Positions 17,221-26,911 of a DNA stretch of 64,000 nucleotides are shown piece by piece. The notes under the pieces are model-generated. The model saw only the letters and a list, made by a program, of their open reading frames with translations. It had not been told where the DNA came from and did no database searches. Position 1 is the stretch's first letter; each line of letters begins with the position of its first letter. A program made the translations under genes and the position numbers. Source of the stretch: Cernens ardua (GTDB lineage: Bacteria > Pseudomonadota > Gammaproteobacteria > Pseudomonadales > Halomonadaceae); contig NZ_JBPCZH010000002.1 in NCBI RefSeq assembly GCF_051251085.1, forward strand, positions 1 through 64,000, read 5' to 3'.

Positions 17221-19941
17221 TTAAGCCTCTGCATCCAGCACAGTTTGCAATCTTTTCAGTAGTGCTGCGTTTTTTTCTTCATCCTGAAGGGGTTTGCCTT
17301 CGGCATCAGTGATAAAAAAGACGTCCTCAACCCGTTCACCAAAGGTAGCGATCTTGGCGTTGATCACTGAGATATCGAATTCAAGGAAAATACGGCCGAT
17401 ACGTGCCAGTAGCCCCGGGCGGTCTGCCGCGATGATCTCCAGAATACTGCGCTGATGGAGGGTGTCATGGCGCAGATGCGGTTGTGTCTTGACCTGAAAA
17501 TGCTTGAGCTGGCGGGGCGTATGCCGATTGACGATTTTCGGATATTCCGTGGTATTGACCAGACTTTTGGTCAGATGTTGGTGCAGTTTTCGCAGGCGTT
17601 GCGGGCTTCTGATGACGCGGCCCTGTTCATCCAACAGGAGGAAGCTGTTGAGCGTCCAGCCGTCCTTGGTTGTAATGATACGTGCATCGTGAATCGAGAC
17701 TTCGGCCTGTTCCAATGCGGCCATTGTGGCTGCGAACAGATTGGGTGCTTCTGGTGTATTGAGGAATACTTTTGTGCCGCCATCGGTAGCGCCTTCAGCG
17801 GGGGCACTGATCAGCACCAGGGGCAGGACGGGGTTCCCCTGCTTCTGATTTTGTAAAATACCGATGGCCTGCCATACGATTTCATGTGTGCTGTATGTCA
17901 GGAAGTAATCATCACCGAATGAGTCCCACAGTTTTTTAATCTGATTTTCGTTGATACGCCGTGCTTTCAGAAGCTGCGCCGCTTCCTGCCGTGTGCTCTC
18001 GACCCATTCGGATTTGTTGATGGGATGATCCAGTCCGCGATAAAGCGCTCTGCGCGTCTCTTCATGCAGTACCCGTAATAGCGCTGATCGCCAGCCATTC
18101 CACAGGGATGGGTTAGTGGCATCGATATCTGCAACGGTCAACAGGTAAAGGTAGTCCAGATACTCTTCGTTTCGAACCTTAAGGGCGAATTCACGAATCA
18201 CATCTGGTTCGGCAAGATCTCGTTTTTGTGCTGTCCACGACATGAGCAAATGGTTTTCTACCAACCAGGTGACCAGCATGGTATCGCGGTTGGAGAGGTC
18301 ATGGCGTTGACAAAACCGCCGGACATCTTCGGCACCCACCCGAGAGTGATCTCCGCCGCGCCCCTTGCCCAGGTCATGGAACAATCCGGCAATCCATAGT
18401 AGCTCCAGCTTGGGCAGATGGGGAATGATCTGTTTGGCGAGAGTGAACTTGCTGGCTTCAGACGGCATCCGGAAGCTCTGCATGCGCGCCAACACATTGA
18501 GTGTGTGCGCATCGACGGTATAGATATGGAAAAGGTCGTATTGCATCAAGCCGACGATCTGATCGAATTCCGGCAGGTATTTACCCAACACACCATAACG
18601 GGCCATGAGCGCCAACTGTTTGGGTACATCTCCCGGGCTACGTAGAAGCTCCATGAACAGGCTGCGATGACGTACATCGCGACGAAAATCCTGATTAATC
18701 AGATGGCGATTTTCCCGAATAAGACGGATCGTGTTGGCATCCACCCCTTTAATGGAAGGATTCTGTGCCAGTAGCACGAACAGTTCCAGCAAAGCCCCGG
18801 GACGGCGTTTGAAAACCAATGGGCTGCGGGCTTTCAAGCGGTTGCTTTTCAGGCTAAAGCGCTTGTTGATTACGATTTCGGCGTGCTGATCTGGTTTTGG
18901 CAGCATCAGATCTTCGAAGTGGAGCAGTAGCATGTCGTTCAGCTCTACCATGGCAGAAACCATACGGTAGTAACGCCGCATCATTTGCTCGATTGCCAGA
19001 CTTCCCGGCCGATCCTTGTAGCCAAGCACTTTGGCTACAACCCGTTGATGGTCAAACAGTAAGCGATCTTCGGCACGGTGGGTCGTCTGATGTAGGGCAT
19101 AACGAATCTGCCAAAGAAATGCCTGGCCATGACTATAAATTCGCCAGTCCGAGTCGGTCATGTAGCCGCGGTCAACAATTTCACTGATTCGCTGCCGCCC
19201 GAAGTGGCGGCGCGCTATCCATAAAATGGTCTGGAGATCCCGCAATCCACCGGGGGAGTTTTTCAGATTGGGTTCCAGTCCATATTCGGAATTGTTGAAT
19301 TTATCGTGGCGAAGCCGTTGTTCTTCCTCTTTCGCCTTCAGAAACTCCGCAGCGGACCACATTTTATCAACGCTGGTTTCGTGCATCAGCTGCTGGTGCA
19401 GTGCTTCACTGCCCGTAAGCAAACGGGTTTCCAGCAAATTGGTAATGACCGTGAGATCATTTCGTGCTTCCTGCACACATTCGTCTATCGTTCGAACGCT
19501 ATGGCCAATCTTGAGGCCCAAATCCCACAGAAAGGTGATGAATGTTGAAAGCGGTTCACGGAAGAGCGGGTCGTCCTCGCTCAGCAGAATCAGAAGGTCT
19601 ACATCAGAGTAGGGGTGAAGCTCTTCACGACCATAGCCGCCTACGGCAATCAGGGAAATCTCACGTGTTGTTGCCGGCCACGTAATCAACTGCCAGGCGA
19701 TCGTGAGCAACCTGTCTACCGCCCATGCGCGGTTTTTGACCAGATCACGTATATCCTCACCCTGATAAAATCCCTCATCCAGGCGTTCAGAAACCTGCTT
19801 GAGTGTTTGTTTAAACAGGTTGATATGACGTGCAGTAATCGTTCCGCCACTTTCGATGCTCAGTTCGTGAAGTTCCTCACGAAGTCGGGGCTCATCGATT
19901 ATCTGGGTATTCGGCGTGAAAGCGTAGTGATGCAGCAGCAT
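17221..19941 (-). CDS. glnD: Bifunctional PII uridylyltransferase/uridylyl-removing enzyme GlnD
   Basis: 906 residues. In order: nucleotidyltransferase domain with GGYGREELHPYSDVDLLIL, GlnD linker, HD hydrolase domain (LFHDLGKGRGGDHS, roughly residue 520) and two C-terminal ACT domains (FAATMAALEQAEVSIHDARI and RPGLLARIGRIFLEFDISVINAKI) that sense glutamine. It uridylylates or deuridylylates PII proteins to report nitrogen status. The ATG at 19941 aligns best with pseudomonad GlnD; a TTG at 19974 would add 11 residues. Neither has a strong ribosome binding site. Confidence 0.95.
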   Translation of the reverse strand: MLLHHYAFTPNTQIIDEPRLREELHELSIESGGTITARHINLFKQTLKQVSERLDEGFYQGEDIRDLVKNRAWAVDRLLTIAWQLITWPATTREISLIAVGGYGREELHPYSDVDLLILLSEDDPLFREPLSTFITFLWDLGLKIGHSVRTIDECVQEARNDLTVITNLLETRLLTGSEALHQQLMHETSVDKMWSAAEFLKAKEEEQRLRHDKFNNSEYGLEPNLKNSPGGLRDLQTILWIARRHFGRQRISEIVDRGYMTDSDWRIYSHGQAFLWQIRYALHQTTHRAEDRLLFDHQRVVAKVLGYKDRPGSLAIEQMMRRYYRMVSAMVELNDMLLLHFEDLMLPKPDQHAEIVINKRFSLKSNRLKARSPLVFKRRPGALLELFVLLAQNPSIKGVDANTIRLIRENRHLINQDFRRDVRHRSLFMELLRSPGDVPKQLALMARYGVLGKYLPEFDQIVGLMQYDLFHIYTVDAHTLNVLARMQSFRMPSEASKFTLAKQIIPHLPKLELLWIAGLFHDLGKGRGGDHSRVGAEDVRRFCQRHDLSNRDTMLVTWLVENHLLMSWTAQKRDLAEPDVIREFALKVRNEEYLDYLYLLTVADIDATNPSLWNGWRSALLRVLHEETRRALYRGLDHPINKSEWVESTRQEAAQLLKARRINENQIKKLWDSFGDDYFLTYSTHEIVWQAIGILQNQKQGNPVLPLVLISAPAEGATDGGTKVFLNTPEAPNLFAATMAALEQAEVSIHDARIITTKDGWTLNSFLLLDEQGRVIRSPQRLRKLHQHLTKSLVNTTEYPKIVNRHTPRQLKHFQVKTQPHLRHDTLHQRSILEIIAADRPGLLARIGRIFLEFDISVINAKIATFGERVEDVFFITDAEGKPLQDEEKNAALLKRLQTVLDAEA

Positions 19942-20488
19942 AGGCGTGTATGGGATCGCACGGTATAGGGCCAAAGGGCTCGAATTCGAAGGACTCTCAA
20001 TGTTCCAAGAGCGCTGGCTATCCAGAGCATTCAGAATCTTGACTATTCAGATTCTATAATTATCAGGCTCCTTGAATCACTCGGTTTTCAAAAATCATCC
20101 GGCTCTAAAAGACCGATGATTTACCTGATTATACAGGGGTATTCGTGGCTGATATTCATTTGCAAGACTTGAACAAGTACTCTCCATACCCATGTCGTTA
20201 TGGAAACAATTTCAAATGAGCGCACACAAGTGGAAATCAATCACCCTTCGAGTATTCGAATAATGTTATATAACGCTATATAAATAGTTGTAACGAAGCG
20301 AGTCAATAACACCACGAAGATAGACTGACGACTACATCTTCGTGGCTTCAGTCATTGAACACTGTTTTCGCTACACACTATTTATCATGCCGTTGATTGC
20401 CTTTGTTGTACAAGATAACCAGCGGCCCCCCTGCGCCAGAATGTGACGCTTTTCCTCGTGCGACAAGGCAGCGAAGTAGAGGCAGTGA
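19942..20488. other. Intergenic region between map and glnD
   Basis: About 0.5 kb, A+T-rich in the middle. Two inverted repeats: AATCATC...GATGATT around 20090-20120, and CCACGAAGAT / ATCTTCGTGG at 20312-20345 with a 14-base loop, neither followed by a clear T run. The glnD promoter is expected here. No gene is seen. Confidence 0.5.
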
Positions 20489-21286
20489 TTATGCGTACTC
20501 TCCCCCCAAAAAGGAAAGATCTTCGTCTTCACGCTTGGTGGTAACGATAACGCCATCCTTGCTGATGATCAGTGTGTGTTCCCATTGCGCTGACAGGCTT
20601 TTGTCACGAGTGACAGCGGTCCAGCCATCCTTAAGGACTTTGGTCGGCCAATTGCCCGCGTTGATCATCGGTTCGACTGTCAGGCACATGCCTTCCTCCA
20701 GAGTGGCATCCGTATGAGTGTCATACCCGTCGTAATGCAATACCTGTGGTTCCTGATGGAAATCCTTGCCAATACCGTGACCACAGTAATCGCGCACCAC
20801 GCTATATCCATTACTTTCTGCATGTTGCTGAATGGCGCGCCCAAGATCGGAGAGTTTGACACCGGGTCGCATTAGTTTCATGGCTTCGTACAGGCACTCT
20901 TGTGTCACTCGGGAAAGGCGTTCGCCCTTGATATTCTCGTCCACAATAAACATGGCACTGGTATCGCCGTAGTAACCATCCTTGATGATAGTGATATCAA
21001 TATTAAGGATGTCACCTTTCTTCAGCTTTTTGCCGAAGTCGGGAATGCCATGGCAGACCACGTGATTCAACGAAATACAGCTGGCATGCTGGTAACCATG
21101 ATAGCCAATGGTAGCCGAGACAGAGTCGATCTCATCTTCAATATAGCGGTGGCAGATACGGTCCAGCTCGCCTGTAGAGATACCGGGTTTGACATGTTGC
21201 TTGATCATTTCCAGTACCGAGGCAGCAAGGCGACCTGCCACGCGCAGTTTTTCGATATCATCAGGGGAATAGATAGGAATGCTCAT
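20489..21286 (-). CDS. map: Type I methionine aminopeptidase
   Basis: 265 residues. It removes the initiator Met from nascent proteins. The five metal ligands of the pita-bread fold are visible: Asp97 and Asp108 (NIDITIIKDGYYGD), His170 (CGHGIG), Glu205 (TVEPM) and Glu236 (QWEHT), plus His79 (VCHGIPD). Length and order match E. coli Map. It is divergent from rpsB across a 0.55-kb region, a classical arrangement in proteobacteria. Confidence 0.97.
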   Translation of the reverse strand: MSIPIYSPDDIEKLRVAGRLAASVLEMIKQHVKPGISTGELDRICHRYIEDEIDSVSATIGYHGYQHASCISLNHVVCHGIPDFGKKLKKGDILNIDITIIKDGYYGDTSAMFIVDENIKGERLSRVTQECLYEAMKLMRPGVKLSDLGRAIQQHAESNGYSVVRDYCGHGIGKDFHQEPQVLHYDGYDTHTDATLEEGMCLTVEPMINAGNWPTKVLKDGWTAVTRDKSLSAQWEHTLIISKDGVIVTTKREDEDLSFLGGEYA

Positions 21287-21842
21287 AGTATTCTTCGGAA
21301 GTCGTTTGTATAAATCGGTTGGCTGAATATGTTTGTCGAAAAAAACCTGTTTGATAACACGTATGTCTGGATGTGGGTGTATCCAACGCTAACTACCCGC
21401 TATCAATAGATAATCAGTAGCGCTGAAGGCACACGGCTTTTTCCTGTTAATGGTGTCAGCATATCGCCTTGGACAACTTCTCGCATCAAGGAGATGCAAG
21501 AAACTTTCGTTTTTCATGCATATCGTGCCTTGAGTACTGTTCAGACTTCTTTTTAATGGCGTTTTGTGGTATAAAACCGCGCCTGAGCTTTTTGGGCTTC
21601 TTCTCACCTGCAGCGTTGTGCCATGTTGCATGTCATGATTACAGGGCATGAAGAGGATAAAGAGGCTCGGTCAATATCACTTTATAACGCTAGCGCTGAT
21701 GGCATTGGCTGCCGTTGCAGTGTCTGATAACCGTTATAGTAACTACGACACCACACACGTTCCGTCACATGGTCCCGGGTGCCGCATTGCGGTCGGATCC
21801 ATGGGGTACGTGGAGGCGTAACCCAAACCAAGGAGAAGTATC
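21287..21842. other. map/rpsB divergent region with rpsB leader
   Basis: About 0.55 kb without a gene. Given the promoter candidate at 21547-21575, the rpsB transcript would carry a leader of about 260 bases. In related bacteria this leader holds the S2-binding autoregulatory structure; I cannot confirm the fold by eye. The bases just before rpsB contain AAGGAGAAG. Confidence 0.45.
21547..21575 (+). promoter_or_regulatory. Candidate rpsB promoter
   Basis: TATAAA (21570-21575) is followed by a GC-rich discriminator (ACCGCGCC), typical of stringently controlled ribosomal-protein promoters. A -35 box 17 bases upstream is poor (TTCTTT). Confidence 0.3.
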
Positions 21843-22574
21843 ATGGCAGTTAAAATGATTGACCTGCTGAAGGCAGGTGCGCACTTCGGTCACCAGACCA
21901 AGTACTGGAACCCGAAAATGAGCGAGTACATTTTTGGTGCGCGCAACAAAATCCACATCATCAACCTGGAATATACTCTGCCTGCTCTTAACGAAGCAGC
22001 AGCGACTGTCCAGAAGATGGCTGCTAACAACAACAAAATCCTGTTCGTGGGTACCAAGCGTGCTGCGAGCAAGGTCATTGCTGAAGAAGCATCCCGTGTA
22101 GGTCAGCCTTACGTCAACCATCGCTGGTTGGGCGGCATGTTGACCAACTACAAAACCATTCGTCAGTCCATCAAGCGCCTGCGTGAACTCGAGCAGATGC
22201 ATGATGACGGCACGTTCGACAAGCTCACCAAGAAAGAAGTCCTGATGGCAACCCGCGAGCAGGAAAAGCTTGAGCGTTCCATCGGCGGTATCAAGAACAT
22301 GGGTGGCCTGCCTGATCTGCTGTTCGTTATCGACGTAGATCATGAGCGTATTGCCATCAATGAAGCCAACAAGCTTGGTATTCCGGTTATTGGTGTTGTG
22401 GATAGTAACTCCAACCCTGATGGTGTGGATTATGTTATCCCGGGTAACGATGACTCCATTCGTGCGATCCAGATCTACGTAACGGCTATTGCCGATGCCG
22501 TAGCACGTGCGAAAGAAGGCCGTCCTGACGAGTTCGTTGAAGTTGAAGAAACTGTCGTCACCGAAGGCGAATAA
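21843..22574 (+). CDS. rpsB: 30S ribosomal protein S2
   Basis: 243 residues, full length. The N-terminal MIDLLKAGAHFGHQTKYWNPKM and internal NHRWLGGMLTNYKTIRQSI are diagnostic of S2, which binds 16S rRNA at the platform/head junction together with S1. AAGGAGAAG precedes the ATG. First gene of the rpsB-tsf pair; codon use looks strongly biased, as expected for a highly expressed gene. Confidence 0.99.
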   Translation: MAVKMIDLLKAGAHFGHQTKYWNPKMSEYIFGARNKIHIINLEYTLPALNEAAATVQKMAANNNKILFVGTKRAASKVIAEEASRVGQPYVNHRWLGGMLTNYKTIRQSIKRLRELEQMHDDGTFDKLTKKEVLMATREQEKLERSIGGIKNMGGLPDLLFVIDVDHERIAINEANKLGIPVIGVVDSNSNPDGVDYVIPGNDDSIRAIQIYVTAIADAVARAKEGRPDEFVEVEETVVTEGE

Positions 22575-22615
22575 TCGTCATTGGCTTCGGGCGCAGGAAT
22601 AGGCTCGAAGCGAGA

Positions 22616-22636
22616 GGGGGCCTTGGCCCCCTTTTA
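22616..22636 (+). terminator. Partial terminator between rpsB and tsf
   Basis: A GGGGGCC / GGCCCCC stem with a TT turn and a TTTTA tail. By analogy with E. coli it would trim rpsB-tsf transcription rather than abolish it. Confidence 0.75.
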
Positions 22637-22819
22637 TATACCTGTTTAATATGCTGGTGAGTTGCCTTTCGGTACTGACCAGTCCAGTAGGTAGGGTTTT
22701 GCGAAACCTTCGTCTCTGGGTTTCGGAAAATCCATGCCATACATTGTTCATGTGTATGGTCCTGTTTACTCTATGGCCGGAGAGTCAACGATCCGGTCTT
22801 GAATAATGGAGAATTCAAT

Positions 22820-23689
22820 ATGGCAGCGATCAGTGCTTCTCTGGTCAAGGAACTGCGTGAGCGTACCGGGCTTGGAATGATGGAGTGCAAAAAGGCACTT
22901 CAGGAAGCTGACGGAGATATCGAGCTTGCGATCGACAACCTGCGTAAAAGCGCCGGTCTGAAATCCGCCAAGAAAGCGGGCCGTATTGCCGCTGAAGGCA
23001 TTATTACTGTTCGCGTGGCGGATGATGCCAGCTATGCTGTATTGGTTGAAGTTAACTCTGAAACCGACTTCGTCGCACGTGATGACAACTTCAAGGGCTT
23101 CGCTCAGAAAGTGACTGACCGTGTTTTTGAAACCAAAAACACCGATATTGCTTCCCTGATGGAAGGCGAGCTGGAAGAAGCACGTAACCAGCTGGTTCAG
23201 AAAATTGGCGAAAACATCAGTGTTCGCCGTGCAGCTGTGGTTGAAGCACCTGAAGCTGGAGTTGTCGGTGGTTATGTCCACGGTGATCGCATCGGTGCGG
23301 TTGTTGTCCTGAAAGGTGGCAATGAAGAAACTGCGCGTGATATCGCGATGCACGTGGCTGCGATCAATCCTGCGGTGGCTCTTCCTGAAGATATGCCTCA
23401 GGAGCAGCTGGATCATGAAAAAGCGATTATCCTGGCTCAGCCTGACATGGCCGGCAAGCCTGCTGAGATCGCGGAAAAAATGGTTCAGGGCCGCCTGAAA
23501 AAATATCTGGCTGAAAACAGTCTGGTAAATCAGCCCTTCGTTAAAGATCCGAATCAGAGCGTTGCCGAGTTCGCCAAACAAGCGGGTGGTGAAGTTGTTG
23601 GCTTTGTTCGTTTCGAAGTAGGTGAAGGCATCGAGAAAGAAGAAGTGGACTTCGCTAAAGAAGTTATGGAGCAGGCTCGCCGTAGCTAA
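22820..23689 (+). CDS. tsf: Elongation factor Ts
   Basis: 289 residues. The nucleotide exchange factor for EF-Tu. The N-terminal UBA-like part contains VKELRERTGLGMMECKKALQEADGD, and the core has VNSETDFVARDDNF, both family hallmarks. The ATG at 22820 is preceded by GGAGA; an upstream in-frame ATG at 22799 is not used by the family. Follows rpsB with a partial terminator between. Confidence 0.98.
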   Translation: MAAISASLVKELRERTGLGMMECKKALQEADGDIELAIDNLRKSAGLKSAKKAGRIAAEGIITVRVADDASYAVLVEVNSETDFVARDDNFKGFAQKVTDRVFETKNTDIASLMEGELEEARNQLVQKIGENISVRRAAVVEAPEAGVVGGYVHGDRIGAVVVLKGGNEETARDIAMHVAAINPAVALPEDMPQEQLDHEKAIILAQPDMAGKPAEIAEKMVQGRLKKYLAENSLVNQPFVKDPNQSVAEFAKQAGGEVVGFVRFEVGEGIEKEEVDFAKEVMEQARRS

Positions 23690-23710
23690 TTGGCGGTGAT
23701 TTCTCCATCA

Positions 23711-23743
23711 TCGGCGTTGCGTTAGCGCAGCGCCGAATTTTTA
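23711..23743 (+). terminator. Terminator after tsf
   Basis: TCGGCGTTGCG pairs with CGCAGCGCCGA (one G-T pair) around a TTAG loop; ATTTTTA follows. Confidence 0.85.
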
Positions 23744-23801
23744 TCAGAAATGCTGGATTCCTGTCTCAACGCATTCCCCAAGCTTGCCGGAGATAAAGCA
23801 C

Positions 23802-24560
23802 ATGGCCGTAAACAATGATCGTAACGCCAAATATAAACGTATTCTTTTAAAGCTCTCGGGTGAAGCCCTGATGGGCGAACTTGATTTTGGTATTGACCCC
23901 AAGGTCCTCGATAGAATGGCGTTGGAAATCGGCCAGCTGGTGGGTATTGGTGTCCAGGTTGGGTTGGTGATCGGTGGTGGCAATCTGTTCCGTGGAGCTG
24001 CATTGAACGCCGCTGGCATGGAACGTGTCACGGGTGACCACATGGGTATGCTGGCCACCGTCATGAATGGTCTGGCCATGCGAGACGCTCTGGAACGTGC
24101 CAGTATTCGCTCGCGCGTCATGTCTGCCATTCCCATGAGTGGGGTCGTGGAACACTATGATCGTCGTGCCGCTATCCGTTATCTGAGTAGTGGTGATGTC
24201 GTGATTTTTTCTGCAGGTACTGGTAATCCTTTCTTTACAACAGATTCTGCAGCCTGTCTACGTGGCATCGAAATTGATGCCGATGTTGTGATCAAGGCGA
24301 CCAAGGTGGATGGCGTCTACGACGACGACCCTGTGAAGAATCCTGATGCCATTAAATATGAACGTTTGGGCTATGATGATGTCCTTGATCAGAAGCTCGG
24401 CGTGATGGATTTGACCGCCATTTGTCTGGTACGTGATCATGACATGCCTGTTCGTGTCTTCGATATGACCAAACCGGGTGCATTGCTCAATCTGGTCATG
24501 GGTGGCAAGGAAGGTACGCTGATCGCTCAAGGTGCTGCCGAAAAGAGTCAGGCAGACTAA
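23802..24560 (+). CDS. pyrH: UMP kinase PyrH
   Basis: 252 residues, amino-acid-kinase fold. It phosphorylates UMP to UDP and is allosterically controlled by GTP and UTP in proteobacteria. Signatures: KRILLKLSGEAL, VGLVIGGGNLFRGA, GTGNPFFTTDSAACLRGIE and KATKVDGVYDDDPVKNP. GGAGA lies 8 bases before the ATG. It is the first gene of a pyrH-frr-uppS-cdsA-rseP run. Confidence 0.98.
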   Translation: MAVNNDRNAKYKRILLKLSGEALMGELDFGIDPKVLDRMALEIGQLVGIGVQVGLVIGGGNLFRGAALNAAGMERVTGDHMGMLATVMNGLAMRDALERASIRSRVMSAIPMSGVVEHYDRRAAIRYLSSGDVVIFSAGTGNPFFTTDSAACLRGIEIDADVVIKATKVDGVYDDDPVKNPDAIKYERLGYDDVLDQKLGVMDLTAICLVRDHDMPVRVFDMTKPGALLNLVMGGKEGTLIAQGAAEKSQAD

Positions 24561-24724
24561 AGCAAACAAAGTTTATATAGCCAATGGTATAAGATGCGTG
24601 GCATGACGGTCGTTTATCTGTTTTATTCATGTCGAGTTAGCCGTTCATGCTCAGGCAGTGTGTGTCGGGGGTTGTAGCTCCCACCCATTATCGTTGAAAG
24701 CCCGCTGTTCAAAGGACAATATTC

Positions 24725-25282
24725 GTGATTAAAGATATTCAAAAAGACGCTGAAAGCCGAATGAAGAAAAGTGTCGAATCCTTGGTGTCCGCATTCAACA
24801 AGATTCGCACGGGGCGTGCGCACCCCAGTCTGCTGGAAGCAGTAATGGTTGATTATTACGGAAGCGACGTGCCGATTAGCCAAGTGGCTAATATCAACGT
24901 GGAGGACGCACGTACTTTGGCCGTTGTGCCCTGGGAAAAGCCCATGGTGCCCAAGGTTGAGAAAGCAATCATTACGTCCGACCTGGGGCTGAATCCAGCG
25001 ACTGCAGGTACCGTTATTCGTGTTCCCATGCCGCCGCTGACAGAAGAGACCCGTCGTGGCTACACACGTCAGGCACGCGCTGAAGCAGAGCAGGGCAAGG
25101 TAGCGATTCGCAATATCCGTCGCGATGCGAACAATGATGTCAAGAATTTGCTGAAAGACAAGGATATTTCTGAAGACGAAGCGCGTCAGGCGGAAGATGC
25201 CATCCAGAAACTGACTGACAAGCATATCGCTGAAGTGGATCAGTTGCTGGAACACAAGGAACAAGACTTGATGCAGGTCTAA
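24725..25282 (+). CDS. frr: Ribosome recycling factor
   Basis: 185 residues, the standard RRF length. With EF-G it splits post-termination ribosomes. RTGRAHPSLLEAVMVDYYGSDVPISQVANI, VPMPPLTEETRR and the C-terminal coiled coil are typical (motif stretches read in order). A GTG start with AAGGA upstream. It lies 6 bases before uppS. Confidence 0.98.
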   Translation: MIKDIQKDAESRMKKSVESLVSAFNKIRTGRAHPSLLEAVMVDYYGSDVPISQVANINVEDARTLAVVPWEKPMVPKVEKAIITSDLGLNPATAGTVIRVPMPPLTEETRRGYTRQARAEAEQGKVAIRNIRRDANNDVKNLLKDKDISEDEARQAEDAIQKLTDKHIAEVDQLLEHKEQDLMQV

Positions 25283-25288
25283 TACCTT

Positions 25289-26056
25289 ATGTCGTTATTA
25301 CCAGCGAACAAGGAAGCTACCGTATCTGAGGAGCGTGTAACGCCCAGTCATGTTGCCATTATCATGGATGGCAATAATCGATGGGCGAAAGCTCGGGGAT
25401 TGTCAGCTATTCGTGGGCATCATGCGGGTGTTGAATCTGTCCGTGCGGTCGTACGCCGTGCTGCTGAGAAGCGAGTGAAACACCTGACCCTGTTCGCTTT
25501 TTCAAGTGAAAACTGGAAGCGTCCGAAGGACGAGGTACGAGCCTTGATGGAGCTTTTCGTCATTGCTCTTAAACGTGAAGTCAGCAAGCTTCACCGTAAT
25601 AACATTCGCTTATCCGTTGTGGGTGATCGCAGTCGATTGCATGGCTCCCTTATCAAACTCATTGAGAGCGCAGAAGCAAAAACGCGCGCTAATGATGGTC
25701 TGCATCTCTATATAGCGGTAAATTATGGTGGCCGTTGGGATATTACTGATACGGTTCGCCAGCTGGCTCAGCAAGTTGAAAAGGGTGAGTTGGTCGCCGA
25801 TGCCATTAACGAGCAGTTGCTTGATCAGACTATGCAACACAAGATCCCCGATGTGGATCTTTGTATCCGTACCAGCGGTGAGCAGCGCGTAAGTAATTTT
25901 TTGCTATGGCAGCTGGCCTATTCGGAATTATACTTTTCCCCTTATTACTGGCCTGATTTCGGAGCAGATGCTTTTGATGAAGCATTGGCTGCCTTTTCAA
26001 AGCGTACTCGACGTTTTGGTATGACTGATGAGCAAATAGAGGTACGGGGTGCTTAA
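25289..26056 (+). CDS. uppS: Undecaprenyl diphosphate synthase (cis-prenyltransferase)
   Basis: 255 residues. It condenses isopentenyl diphosphate units onto farnesyl diphosphate to make the C55 lipid carrier for peptidoglycan and O-antigen. The catalytic Asp27 lies in IIMDGNNRWA; FAFSSENWKRP, NYGGRWDI and LCIRTSGEQRVSNFLLWQ are further family blocks. The ribosome binding site is weak and translation is probably coupled to frr. It overlaps cdsA by 8 bases. Confidence 0.97.
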   Translation: MSLLPANKEATVSEERVTPSHVAIIMDGNNRWAKARGLSAIRGHHAGVESVRAVVRRAAEKRVKHLTLFAFSSENWKRPKDEVRALMELFVIALKREVSKLHRNNIRLSVVGDRSRLHGSLIKLIESAEAKTRANDGLHLYIAVNYGGRWDITDTVRQLAQQVEKGELVADAINEQLLDQTMQHKIPDVDLCIRTSGEQRVSNFLLWQLAYSELYFSPYYWPDFGADAFDEALAAFSKRTRRFGMTDEQIEVRGA

Positions 26057-26849
26057 ACAACGATTTTTGACAGCCCTGGCTATTGGGCCTGTTTCGCTGG
26101 TTCTGCTATTCACGCTGACAGGTGGCTGGTTTGCCAGTTTTGTTGGTCTTGTCGTCGTGCTATGCGGCTGGGAGTGGGCCAATCTTGCGGGGTATCAGGG
26201 GAAGCAGGAGCGTCTGATCATTGCTTTGGGGTTGGGTGTTATCCTTTCACTGGTCTGGTCCAGCGGAATCGTGTGGCAACGCTGGCCATTATGGCTGGCG
26301 TTTTGGGGCTGGGTACTGAACACTTTTTGGGTCATGGGTTATCCCAAGTGGGAAGGTCAATGGTCCGGGCGTGTTACCCGGTTGATCATGGGAGTGGTTG
26401 CTCTCGTACCCTGCTGGATGGCGCTTAATCAATTGCGCATTGCGCCGTGGTGGCTCCTTTATGTGTTGTTTGTGGTTTGGGGGGCGGATATAGCGGCCTA
26501 CTTTGCCGGCCGCGCATTTGGCAATCGCAAATTAGCGCCCAGTGTCAGTCCCGGAAAATCCTGGGCAGGTGTTTATGGTGGGCTGGTAGGTACCTCTCTG
26601 TTTGCCATTATCATGACGTTCATCCAGCACATCAGTTTTGGTGGTTTCATTTGCCTCTTGATAGTGACCTGGATCATAACGTTTGCTTCCGTATTGGGTG
26701 ACTTGCTGGAAAGCATGTTGAAGCGTCACAGCCATGTAAAGGATTCGAGCCAGCTGCTCCCCGGGCATGGTGGTATTCTGGATCGTATAGATAGTCTGAC
26801 GGCTGCCGTACCGCTCTTTGCGCTTTTCATGCCCTGGATTGTTCATTAG
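26049..26849 (+). CDS. cdsA: Phosphatidate cytidylyltransferase
   Basis: 266 residues, an integral membrane enzyme with about eight hydrophobic segments. It makes CDP-diacylglycerol from CTP and phosphatidic acid, the branch point to all phospholipids. The family signature near the C-terminus is intact: SMLKRHSHVKDSSQLLPGHGG then LDRIDS. The GTG start overlaps the end of uppS and has GAGG upstream. The next gene is rseP after 62 bases; dxr, usual at this place, is missing. Confidence 0.96.
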   Translation: MLKQRFLTALAIGPVSLVLLFTLTGGWFASFVGLVVVLCGWEWANLAGYQGKQERLIIALGLGVILSLVWSSGIVWQRWPLWLAFWGWVLNTFWVMGYPKWEGQWSGRVTRLIMGVVALVPCWMALNQLRIAPWWLLYVLFVVWGADIAAYFAGRAFGNRKLAPSVSPGKSWAGVYGGLVGTSLFAIIMTFIQHISFGGFICLLIVTWIITFASVLGDLLESMLKRHSHVKDSSQLLPGHGGILDRIDSLTAAVPLFALFMPWIVH

Positions 26850-26911
26850 CCTGATCGATACATCCGATAGCGCTTGATCAGGCGCTTTTCCTACTGTTCG
26901 GGATCGTGACC

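Noticed and set aside
22766..23581. 271-codon frame antisense to tsf
   Set aside because: Antisense shadow of a strongly codon-biased gene; similar long antisense frames lie opposite rpsB, pyrH and frr.
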